From contig JAPPMA010000058.1 of the NCBI GenBank assembly GCA_028819295.1, positions 1,172-59,478 on the forward strand: a stretch of 58,307 nucleotides of DNA, read 5' to 3'. Source of the stretch: a bacterium (GTDB lineage: Bacteria; Actinomycetota; Acidimicrobiia; Acidimicrobiales; Bin134). Shown here piece after piece: positions 1 through 7,095 of this stretch. Under the pieces are notes generated by a model, which saw nothing but the letters and a program-made list of their open reading frames with translations, had not been told where the DNA came from and ran no database searches. Numbering within the stretch: position 1 is the stretch's first letter; each line of letters starts with the position of its first letter. A program made the translations under genes and the position numbers.

Positions 1-33
1 ATTGCCGGCCAGCAGCTCCTCTCTGCTGCTCAT
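1..33 (-). CDS. ruvB: RuvB Holliday junction helicase, N-terminal start only
   Basis: Only the first 11 codons are in the window (MSSREELLAGN), reading off the left edge. The ATG at 33 is preceded on the minus strand by a GCAGGAG ribosome-binding site and lies 7 nt after the ruvA stop. RuvB is the AAA+ motor that drives branch migration with RuvA. The call rests on the short N-terminus and on the ruvC-ruvA-ruvB order, so the sequence evidence itself is limited. Confidence 0.6.
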   Translation of the reverse strand, partial: MSSREELLAGN

Positions 34-40
34 CTCCTGC

Positions 41-643
41 TCACATCCCGGAGGCCAGGTGCCGGAGGGCCGCCTTCAGCAGGGCGGAGGCATCGTCGCC
101 AGGAGGCAGGGCGGCGATGGCGCCGCGGACCTCCTCGGCGCTGTAGCCCAACTCGCCCAATGCCTGGCGGACCACGCTGCGGGCGTCAGCAGGCTGCTCG
201 CCCGCCGGCCGGTCCGATGCAACCGAGGTGGTCACGTCGCCGATGTCGAGGCGGGACTTGAGCTCCACCAGCAGGCGGGCCGCGGTCTTCTTGCCCACAC
301 CGGGCACCAAGCACAGGGCGTCGATGTCGTCGGTGGACAGAATCCCAGCCAAATCCGAGGGCCCGTATACCGACAAGATGGCCATGCCCATCGCCGGCCC
401 CACGCCGTGAGCCGATATGAGCCCCTCGAAAACCCGGCGCTTGTCTGCCGTGTCGAACCCGTACAGGGTCTGGGCGTCTTCTCGGATGTGATGGTAGACG
501 TGCAGCAGCACCTCCCCGCCCAGATCGCCCAGCGCGGCCGAGGTGTCCGGCGAGACGGCCACCCGATAGCCGACGCCGGCGGTCTCCACGATGACCTCGT
601 CGGAGTCCCGCAGGGCCAGCGTGCCCCGAAGCAGCCCGATCAC
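41..643 (-). CDS. ruvA: Holliday junction branch migration subunit RuvA
   Basis: RuvA binds four-way DNA junctions as a tetramer and recruits RuvB for branch migration in recombinational repair. The 200-residue product has the family length: an N-terminal OB-fold starting VIGLLRGTLA, two helix-hairpin-helix motifs (around SAHGVGPAMGMA and LVPGVGKKTAARLL) and a C-terminal domain rich in DDASALLKAALRHL that contacts RuvB. The chosen start is the GTG at 643, which overlaps the ruvC stop as GTGA. A reading frame continues upstream to 799, but that extension is antisense-like Arg/Gly-rich sequence inside ruvC and is not RuvA-like. Translation is probably coupled to ruvC. Confidence 0.95.
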   Translation of the reverse strand: MIGLLRGTLALRDSDEVIVETAGVGYRVAVSPDTSAALGDLGGEVLLHVYHHIREDAQTLYGFDTADKRRVFEGLISAHGVGPAMGMAILSVYGPSDLAGILSTDDIDALCLVPGVGKKTAARLLVELKSRLDIGDVTTSVASDRPAGEQPADARSVVRQALGELGYSAEEVRGAIAALPPGDDASALLKAALRHLASGM

Positions 644-1137
644 ATCGCCGCCTGGATCCTGGACGCGGCCGGACGGTGGGCAAGATGGCACAGGGCCGCC
701 GCCACCGCGTCGGCCGCGTCCGCCGGCCTCAGCGGGCGGGGCAACCCCAACAGCGTCTGCACCATCTTGCCCATCTGCTCCTTGTCGGCGCCGCCCCATC
801 CGGTGACCGCCTTTTTGATCTGCGTGGGCGAGTACTCGAACACCTCGGCGCCTGCCCCCACCGCCGCGGCCATGGCCACGCCGCTGGCCTGACCCACCCC
901 CATGGCGGTGCGCACGTTCACCTGGAACAGCACCTGTTCGATGGCCACAGCATCGGGGCGATAGGCATCCAACAGCTCGACCAGCTCGTTTTGGAACTCG
1001 TGCAGCCGACGGGGGATGGGCTCGCGCTTGTCGGTGCGGATGATCCCGGCGGCCATCGCCTCCACCACGCGGCCCTTCTGCCGGACGACGCCGTAGCCGC
1101 AGCGCGACAACCCGGGATCAATTCCCATCACCAGCAT
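640..1137 (-). CDS. ruvC: Holliday junction resolvase RuvC
   Basis: RuvC cuts Holliday junctions symmetrically after RuvAB branch migration. The 165-residue product begins MLVMGIDPGLSRCGYG, with the first catalytic Asp at residue 7. It continues with the AIEQVLFQ acidic motif and ends with LRPADAADAVAAALCH, carrying the last catalytic acids. An in-frame upstream Met at 1173 exists, but the ATG at 1137 gives the usual N-terminus and is preceded by GGAGG about 10 nt upstream. It is first in a ruvC-ruvA-ruvB operon divergent from queA. Its first 8 codons are duplicated 71 bp upstream (separate entry). Confidence 0.95.
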   Translation of the reverse strand: MLVMGIDPGLSRCGYGVVRQKGRVVEAMAAGIIRTDKREPIPRRLHEFQNELVELLDAYRPDAVAIEQVLFQVNVRTAMGVGQASGVAMAAAVGAGAEVFEYSPTQIKKAVTGWGGADKEQMGKMVQTLLGLPRPLRPADAADAVAAALCHLAHRPAASRIQAAM

Positions 1138-1217
1138 TGGCCCCAACCTCCGAAGCTTAGAGGCCGGCGGCACACCGGAACCGGGGGATCAATTCCCATC
1201 ACCAGCATTGGCCCCAA
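1114..1217. repeat. 33-bp direct repeat duplicating the ruvC start
   Basis: A perfect 33-bp repeat occurs at 1114-1146 and 1185-1217, offset by 71 bp. The downstream copy (read on the minus strand) contains the real ruvC ATG and the codons for MLVMGIDP. The upstream copy carries the same ATG and codons, but continues into a different 26-codon frame (1208 down to the TGA at 1128-1130). That frame ends 7-9 nt inside ruvC. The repeat therefore creates an upstream micro-ORF overlapping the ruvC start. Confidence 0.9.
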
Positions 1218-1276
1218 ACTACCGGGCCGGCGCGACAGTTTTCGGGATGAGGCCGTCGGTCGGGTAGAAACAAGAC

Positions 1277-2317
1277 ATGCGGACCGAGGAGCTTCACTAC
1301 GAGCTGCCCGAAGCCGCCATCGCCCAGCAGCCCGCCGAGCCCCGGGACAGCTCTCGGCTGCTGGTGGATCGGGGGCCGACAGCACCCCCCGAGCACCGGC
1401 AAACCAGGGACTTGCCCGAGTTGCTGAACCCTGGCGACGTGCTGGTGGTGAACAACAGCCGGGTGATGCCTGCTCGGCTGCGACTCCGAAAGGCCACCGG
1501 GGGCCGGGTCGAGGTGCTGCTGTTGGAACCGGGCGACCACGGCTGGTGGAGCGCGCTGGTGCGTCCCGGCCGCCGGGTGCCGGCAGGCACCGAGCTGTGG
1601 TTGGACGGGCCAGTGGAGTCTGGCAAGCCCGACGAGATCGAAGATCAGCCCGCACTGGAAGTGGGGGAGCGGATCGGCGACGACGGTCGGCGGTGGGTGC
1701 GGCCCGCCGGCGATCCCCGTTCTCTCATGGACCAAGCGGGGGAGGTGCCCCTGCCTCCCTATGTCACCGAGGAGCTCTCCGACCTCGAGCGCTATCAGAC
1801 GGTCTATGCCGATCGGCCGGTGTCGGCCGCCGCGCCCACCGCCGGGCTCCATCTCACCGAGGAGGTGCTGGACCGCTGCCGGGCGGTCGGGGCTGTGGTG
1901 TGCGAGCTGGAGCTGGCCGTGGGCGCGGCCACGTTCACCCCGGTGATGGCCGACACACTGGACAACCACGTGATGCACACCGAGACGTACCGGATTCCCG
2001 AAGCCACGCTGGCCGCCTGCGTTCGGGCTGAGCGAGTGGTGGCGGTTGGGACCACAGTGGTGAGGGCGCTTGAATCGGCTGCGGCCACCGGAGCAGGTTG
2101 GGGGTCGACCGATCTGTTCATCAGGCCGGGACACCGGTTCGCGGTGGTGGATGCCCTGCTCACCAACTTCCACCTGCCCCGCTCCAGCCTTCTGGCCCTG
2201 CTGGCCGCCTTCGTCGGTCCCCGCTGGCGTGGCCTCTACGCCACCGCCCTGGCCGAGGGCTACCGCTTCCTCTCTCTCGGAGACGCCATGTTCTGCGCGA
2301 GAAGTCCAGGCCAATGA
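1277..2317 (+). CDS. queA: S-adenosylmethionine:tRNA ribosyltransferase-isomerase QueA
   Basis: QueA transfers and isomerises the ribosyl group of SAM onto preQ1 at tRNA position 34, giving epoxyqueuosine. The 346-residue protein has the family motifs LNPGDVLVVNNSRVMPARL, GGRVEVLLLEPGD, LPPYV, SAAAPTAGLHLTEEV and DALLTNFHLPRSSLLALLAAF. A GGTAGAAA box ends 6 nt before the ATG, so the mRNA may be leaderless. The stop overlaps the tgt ATG (ATGA), so the two queuosine enzymes are co-translated. It is divergent from ruvC across about 140 bp containing the ruvC start duplication. Confidence 0.96.
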   Translation: MRTEELHYELPEAAIAQQPAEPRDSSRLLVDRGPTAPPEHRQTRDLPELLNPGDVLVVNNSRVMPARLRLRKATGGRVEVLLLEPGDHGWWSALVRPGRRVPAGTELWLDGPVESGKPDEIEDQPALEVGERIGDDGRRWVRPAGDPRSLMDQAGEVPLPPYVTEELSDLERYQTVYADRPVSAAAPTAGLHLTEEVLDRCRAVGAVVCELELAVGAATFTPVMADTLDNHVMHTETYRIPEATLAACVRAERVVAVGTTVVRALESAAATGAGWGSTDLFIRPGHRFAVVDALLTNFHLPRSSLLALLAAFVGPRWRGLYATALAEGYRFLSLGDAMFCARSPGQ

Positions 2318-3459
2318 CCCTCCGATTCGACGTGTTGGCCCAAGACGGGCAGGCCCGCAAGGGCCGAATCACCACACCGAGGGGCTCGTTCACCACCCCC
2401 TGCTTCATGCCGGTGGGCACCCGGGCCGCGGTCCGCACCCTCGACGCCGCCGACCTCGAAGCCCTCAACCCGCCGGTGGTACTGGCCAACACCTACCACC
2501 TGATGATGAGGCCCGGTACCGAGGTGGTGCGGCAAATGGGCGGCGTCCACGGATTCACCGGCTGGTCGGGCCATGTGCTCACCGACTCGGGCGGCTTCCA
2601 AGTGTTCTCCCTCGACCCCAAGGTGGACGACGACGGCGCCACGTTCCAGTCCACCTACGACGGTTCCACCCACCGCTTCACCGCCGAGCGGGTGGTGGAC
2701 GTGCAGCTCCAGCTCGGTTCCGACATTCAGATGGCCTTCGACGTGTGCCCGCCGTCGGATGCCCTCGCGCCCATCCAGCGCCAGGCCGTGGATCGCACCG
2801 CGGCCTGGGCGGCCCGGGCCCGCCGCCGCTTCCTGGAGCGGGGAGGGCACGGTTTCGGCGCCAGCCAGTTCGGCATCGTCCAAGGCGGCTTGGACTCCCA
2901 GCTGCGGGCCGAGAGCGCGGCCCGCACCATCGAGGTGGGCTTCGACGGCTATGCGGTGGGCGGCCTGTCGGTGGGAGAGCGCCAAGACCGAATGCTGGCC
3001 GCACTGGCCGCCACCACACCGCACCTGCCCGCCGATCAGCCCCGCTACTTCATGGGACTGGGCGACCCGGTCGGACTGGTGGAAAGCGTTGCCCTGGGCG
3101 TGGACATGTTCGACTGCGTGCTGCCCACTCGGCTGGCCCGCCACGGCACCGCCCTCACCGGCGAGGGCCGCCTCAACATCACCAACGCGTCGTTCGCCGC
3201 CGACGACCAGCCCATTGATCCTGATTTCCCGGCCAGCCCGGCCGCCCGCCACTCCCGGGCCTACATCCGCCACCTGTTCAACGTCGGCGAGCCGTCGGCC
3301 GCCCGGCTGCTCACCCTCCACAACGTGGCCTGGCTGCTGGCCCTGATGGAGGAGGCCCAGCGCGCCATCGAAGCCGGCACGCTCCACGAGGTGAGGGCCC
3401 GAGTGGCCGCTGTTTGGTCTGGTTCCGCCGAGTCGTCTGCGGACTCGGTCGTGCGGTAG
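2314..3459 (+). CDS. tgt: tRNA-guanine transglycosylase lacking the zinc cysteines
   Basis: Tgt swaps guanine 34 for preQ1 in tRNAs with a GUN anticodon, the step before QueA. The 381-residue product has the usual core: FMPVGTRAAVRTL, LANTYHLMMRPG, LTDSGGFQVFSL (general acid/base Asp), IVQGGLDSQLR, GYAVGGLSVGE and the nucleophile motif FDCVLPTRLARHG. The oddity is the C-terminal zinc site. Where bacterial enzymes carry C-x-C-x2-C after LDPE, this protein reads IDPDFPASPAARH, so residues 305, 307 and 310 are Phe, Ala and Ala. The later His motif is kept as TLHN. The ATG at 2314 overlaps the queA stop. Function is probable but the zinc-free state is unusual. Confidence 0.94.
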   Translation: MTLRFDVLAQDGQARKGRITTPRGSFTTPCFMPVGTRAAVRTLDAADLEALNPPVVLANTYHLMMRPGTEVVRQMGGVHGFTGWSGHVLTDSGGFQVFSLDPKVDDDGATFQSTYDGSTHRFTAERVVDVQLQLGSDIQMAFDVCPPSDALAPIQRQAVDRTAAWAARARRRFLERGGHGFGASQFGIVQGGLDSQLRAESAARTIEVGFDGYAVGGLSVGERQDRMLAALAATTPHLPADQPRYFMGLGDPVGLVESVALGVDMFDCVLPTRLARHGTALTGEGRLNITNASFAADDQPIDPDFPASPAARHSRAYIRHLFNVGEPSAARLLTLHNVAWLLALMEEAQRAIEAGTLHEVRARVAAVWSGSAESSADSVVR

Positions 3460-3464
3460 GCTTC

Positions 3465-3770
3465 TTGGCCTTGGAGATCCTTCCGCTTCTGCTTTTGATG
3501 TTCGTCGCCATGTATTTCTTCATGGTGCGCCCCCAGCAGCGCAAGCAGCGCGAGCTGCGGGCACTGCTGGACTCTCTGGAGGTGGGCGACGAGGTGATCA
3601 CCGCTTCGGGCTTGTACGGCATGATCACCGACTTTGATGGCGGCACCGTGTTCATCGAGGTGTCCGACGGGGTGGAGGTCAAGATAAGCCGCGCCACAAT
3701 CGCCAACAAGGTTGTGTACACCGATGACGACGACGCCGACGGTCAGGGTCCTCTGACGAGGGACTCCTAG
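3465..3770 (+). CDS. yajC: Preprotein translocase accessory subunit YajC
   Basis: YajC is a small single-span membrane protein that joins SecDF at the Sec translocon. The product has an N-terminal membrane segment (LEILPLLLLMFVAMYFFMV), the hallmark RPQQRKQRELRALLDSLEVG, and the GDEVITASGLYGMI beta domain, followed by an acidic tail. The start is uncertain. TTG codons exist at 3414, 3465 and 3471. The 3414 start would put several Arg in front of the membrane segment, which does not fit the N-out topology known for YajC and overlaps tgt by 46 bp. I therefore prefer TTG 3465 (101 aa). It lies directly ahead of secD-secF. Confidence 0.88.
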   Translation: MALEILPLLLLMFVAMYFFMVRPQQRKQRELRALLDSLEVGDEVITASGLYGMITDFDGGTVFIEVSDGVEVKISRATIANKVVYTDDDDADGQGPLTRDS

Positions 3771-3838
3771 CGCGCCTCCTCGTCCATGCCTGATTCGACA
3801 GTGGTGACGCTCACACCTAGCGCCATCCTCCCGCGCCA

Positions 3839-5362
3839 ATGAGCCGCCGATCGCTGGTCTCCCTCGCCCTCGTCGTGGCGGCGGCCGCGGGGCTGCTGGC
3901 GGCCTCGCTGGCCGTGGGCAACCGACCCCTCCTCGGGCTCGACCTCAAGGGCGGGGTCGAGGTGGTGCTGGTGCCGGTGGACGACCCCGACCGCCCGGTG
4001 GCCATCGGCGAGGGCGACTTGGACGTCGCGGTGGAGATCATCCGCGACCGCATCGACGGCCTGGGGGTGGCCGAGCCCGACGTCACCCGCCAGGGTGGCC
4101 GGGTGGTGGTCCAGCTACCGGGCATCAGCGATCAGCAGCGGGCCATCGACATCGTGGGCCAGACCGCCGAGCTGCGCTTCCGCCCGGTGTGCGCGCCGCT
4201 CTCCGCCGGCGGCGATGGCTCCGAGACCGAGTTGCCCGGGTCCCCGGAGCTGCCCGACCCCGTGCTTGACGACCGGGGGTTGGCTCCTTGCCCCACCGGG
4301 ATCGACCTGGCGGCCCTGCCCACCACGAGTTCGTCGGATGACCTTCTCGACCGTTTTGTGGTCTTGCCCCAGCGAGACGACAGCGGCGAGGTGGTCGGGC
4401 GTTATCTGCTGGGCCCGTCCACGCTCACCGGCGCGGGCCTCTCCAGCGCTGAGAGGGCGTTCACCAACCAGTATGTGGTGGAGTTCAACCTCAAGGGCGG
4501 CGAGCAGGGCGCCGACAAGTTCGACGAGCTTGCCGCCGCATGCAATCAGCAAACCGAGTTCTGCCCCACCGCCCAGGTCGCCATTGTGGTGGACGGGACG
4601 GTTGAGTCGGCCCCGGTGGTGGACGAAGCCCGTTTCGGCGGCAGTGGAATCATCACCGGGAACTTCTCCGAGCAGGAGGCCGACGACCTGGCCCTGGTGT
4701 TGCGCTACGGTGCGCTGCCCATCGAGTTCCAGGATCCCACCGACCCCCAGAGCGACAGCACCAGCCGGGCGGTGTCGGCCACCATCGGGGGCGACTCCCT
4801 GCGGGCCGGGGTCATCGCCGGCATCGTCGGGCTGGCGCTGGTGTTCTTGTTCATGGTGAGCATGTACCGCCTCTTGGGCGTGGTCGCCATGCTGAGCCTG
4901 GGGGTGTCGGCCACCCTGCTGTGGGTGATCGTGGCCTGGCTGGGCGAGACCCAGGATCTGGCCCTGACCCTGGCCGGGGTAACCGGCCTCATCGTGTCGA
5001 TCGGCGTGTCGCTCGACTCCAACGTTGTCTACTTCGAGCACCTCAAAGAAGACGTGGCCACCGGCCGGGCGCTGCGCTCATCACTGGAGCTGTCGTTCCC
5101 GGCCGCGTTCCGGACGATCTTCAGGGCCAACTTCGCCTCGCTGATCGCCGCGGTCATCTTGTACTGGCTCTCGGCCGGCTCGGTGAGGGGCTTCGCCCTC
5201 ATGCTGGGCCTGGCCTCGGTGCTCGACCTGGTGGCCACCTACTTCTTCCTGCGGCCCTGCGCCCAGCTCATGTCCCGGTCCCCATCCCTCATGGCCCATC
5301 CCCACCGGATCGGCCTGCCCACGAGGGAAGAGGCCATGCCGGCCGGAGGCAGTGCGTCATGA
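3839..5362 (+). CDS. secD: Protein export membrane protein SecD
   Basis: SecD pairs with SecF to use the proton gradient to pull secreted proteins through SecYEG. The 507-residue protein has a first membrane helix (residues about 5-28), the P1 domain beginning LLGLDLKGGVEVVLVP, the repeats VEIIRDRIDGLGVAEPDV and VQLPGI, and five C-terminal helices from RAGVIAGIVGLALVFLFM onward. These include LIVSIGVSLDSNVVYFEHLKE. The insertion around residues 115-200, with paired Cys, lengthens the periplasmic-type domain relative to E. coli order. It is followed by secF after 61 bp. Confidence 0.95.
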   Translation: MSRRSLVSLALVVAAAAGLLAASLAVGNRPLLGLDLKGGVEVVLVPVDDPDRPVAIGEGDLDVAVEIIRDRIDGLGVAEPDVTRQGGRVVVQLPGISDQQRAIDIVGQTAELRFRPVCAPLSAGGDGSETELPGSPELPDPVLDDRGLAPCPTGIDLAALPTTSSSDDLLDRFVVLPQRDDSGEVVGRYLLGPSTLTGAGLSSAERAFTNQYVVEFNLKGGEQGADKFDELAAACNQQTEFCPTAQVAIVVDGTVESAPVVDEARFGGSGIITGNFSEQEADDLALVLRYGALPIEFQDPTDPQSDSTSRAVSATIGGDSLRAGVIAGIVGLALVFLFMVSMYRLLGVVAMLSLGVSATLLWVIVAWLGETQDLALTLAGVTGLIVSIGVSLDSNVVYFEHLKEDVATGRALRSSLELSFPAAFRTIFRANFASLIAAVILYWLSAGSVRGFALMLGLASVLDLVATYFFLRPCAQLMSRSPSLMAHPHRIGLPTREEAMPAGGSAS

Positions 5363-5423
5363 GCCGGGGGCACCATTCAGCTTGCAGAGGAGCACGAGTT
5401 GCGCATTCCGGGGGATCCACATC

Positions 5424-6527
5424 ATGAGCCGCCTCCAGCGCCTGTTGCGCAACCAAACCCAGGTTGACTTCCCCGAGCTGTGGAAGACCACCCTGAAGGC
5501 GTCCGCTGCCCTCATCCTCATCAGCGTGATTGCCCTGCTGGTACGGGGGGTCAATCTGGGCATCGAATTCGAGGGCGGCACCGTGTGGGAGGCCTCGGCG
5601 CCCGACGTGTCCACCGCCGATGTGCGGGACGCCCTGCGGGACGTGGGCCAAGCCGACGCCAAGATCCAGTTCGTCGGCGGCGACGTGCTGCGGGTGAGGG
5701 CCGAGTTGGACGCCACCAATGCCTCCAGCGTCGCCGCGGTGTCGTTGGCTCTGGCCAACCTCACCGGCCAGTCGATTGACGACATCAGCTTCAACTCCAT
5801 CAGCGCGTCTTGGGGCGACGAGATCACCGACAAGGCCATTCGAGCGCTGATCGTTTTCTTCATCGTGGTGGCCATCTACATCACGCTTACCCAGGAATGG
5901 CGGATGGCCCTTGCTGCGCTGGTGGCAGTGGCCCACGACATCGTCATCACCGTTGGCATCTACTCCCTGTTCCAACTGGAGGTCACCCCGGCCACCGTCA
6001 TCGCCTTCCTCACCATCATGGGCTACTCCTTGTACGACACCTTGGTGGTGTTCGACAAGAACCGCGACTACCAGCGCCGCTCGGCCCTGGTGGGGCGGGC
6101 CACCTACACCCGCATCATGAACACGGCGCTCAACACCGTGCTGCTTCGCTCGGTGAACACCACCATCACCTCGGTGCTGCCGGTGCTGTCGATGCTGGTG
6201 ATCGGCACGCTGGTGCTGGGGGCGGTCACCCTGGCCGAGTTCGCGGTGGCCCTGCTCATCGGCCTGATGGTGGGCACCTTCTCGTCGCTGTTCGTGGCCG
6301 CCCCGGCCGCGGCCTGGCTCAAGGAGCGCCAGCCCGAGTTCGCCGAGCAGCGGGAGCGCCTCGAGGCCCGGGCCCAGTCTCGGGGCACCACGGTACACGA
6401 GGTGGAGGACGCGGCGGTGGGCCCGGCGCCGTCCCACCCGGCGCCGCCGGCGGATCGCCCAACCCGGCGGCCTCCGCAGGCCGGCACGGCCATTCCCCCC
6501 CGACCTCGAAAGCGCAAGCGGCGATAG
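5424..6527 (+). CDS. secF: Protein export membrane protein SecF
   Basis: SecF forms the SecDF complex. The 367-residue product starts MSRLQRLLRNQTQVDF and has an early helix (ASAALILISVIALLV), then the hallmark GVNLGIEFEGGTVWEA and five further helices. Among these are AVAHDIVITVGIYSLFQL, FLTIMGYSLYDTLVVFDKNR and LAEFAVALLIGLMVGTFSSL. The tail is Arg/Pro-rich. The reading frame continues upstream to 5352, but the ATG at 5424 matches the family and has a GGGGGA sequence about 9 nt before it. Confidence 0.95.
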   Translation: MSRLQRLLRNQTQVDFPELWKTTLKASAALILISVIALLVRGVNLGIEFEGGTVWEASAPDVSTADVRDALRDVGQADAKIQFVGGDVLRVRAELDATNASSVAAVSLALANLTGQSIDDISFNSISASWGDEITDKAIRALIVFFIVVAIYITLTQEWRMALAALVAVAHDIVITVGIYSLFQLEVTPATVIAFLTIMGYSLYDTLVVFDKNRDYQRRSALVGRATYTRIMNTALNTVLLRSVNTTITSVLPVLSMLVIGTLVLGAVTLAEFAVALLIGLMVGTFSSLFVAAPAAAWLKERQPEFAEQRERLEARAQSRGTTVHEVEDAAVGPAPSHPAPPADRPTRRPPQAGTAIPPRPRKRKRR

Positions 6528-6545
6528 ACCTCCATCGGCGGCAGG

Positions 6546-6551
6546 TAGGGT
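6546..6551 (+). promoter_or_regulatory. -10-like box TAGGGT before apt
   Basis: TAGGGT ends 7 nt before the apt GTG. No Shine-Dalgarno sequence is visible, so a leaderless apt-relA transcript is inferred. Confidence 0.45.
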
Positions 6552-6558
6552 TGGACGA

Positions 6559-7095
6559 GTGGAATCCGGCTGGCCAGCGAGCCTTATCAGGGACGTCCCC
6601 GACTTTCCCGCCGAGGGAGTCGTGTTCAAAGACATCACCCCGCTGCTCGACGACGGCGATGCCCTTCGTTGGGCGGCCGATGAGCTGGCCGACAGCTTCG
6701 CAGACGCCGCCGTCGACCGGGTGGTGGGAGTGGAGGCCCGGGGGTTCATTCTGGGGGCGGCGGTGGCTTACCGGTTGGGCTGCGGCTTCGTTCCCTTCCG
6801 CAAGCCGGGGAAGCTCCCGTATCGCACCCGGTCGGTGGACTATCAGCTCGAATACGGCACGGCATCGCTAGAGGCCCACACCGATGCTCTGGCCCCCGGC
6901 CAGCGGGTGCTCATCGTGGACGACGTGTTGGCCACCGGGGGCACCGCGGCCGCCGCGGTCGAACTGGCCTGCTCTGGGGGCGCCGAGGTGGTTGGGGCGG
7001 GGTTCTTGGTCGAGCTGGGCTTTCTGGGCGGTCGGGCCAAACTGTCAGACGACTGGCCGGTGATCTCTCTGTTCTGCTTCGGGGATGACGGGTGA
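6559..7095 (+). CDS. apt: Adenine phosphoribosyltransferase
   Basis: Apt makes AMP from adenine and PRPP in purine salvage. The 178-residue protein has LIRDVPDFPAEGVVFKDITP at the N-terminus, GVEARGFILGAAVAYRLG, the flexible-loop RKPGKLPY and the PRPP-binding motif VLIVDDVLATGGT. The GTG at 6559 is the only start that keeps the family N-terminus. The stop overlaps the relA GTG. The secF-apt-relA order is classic for actinobacteria. Confidence 0.95.
   Translation: MESGWPASLIRDVPDFPAEGVVFKDITPLLDDGDALRWAADELADSFADAAVDRVVGVEARGFILGAAVAYRLGCGFVPFRKPGKLPYRTRSVDYQLEYGTASLEAHTDALAPGQRVLIVDDVLATGGTAAAAVELACSGGAEVVGAGFLVELGFLGGRAKLSDDWPVISLFCFGDDG

Noticed and set aside
2..892. Long plus-strand frame opposite ruvA and ruvC
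   Set aside because: It mirrors the codon pattern of the real minus-strand genes and has no domain; similar antisense frames occur opposite nearly every GC-rich gene here.
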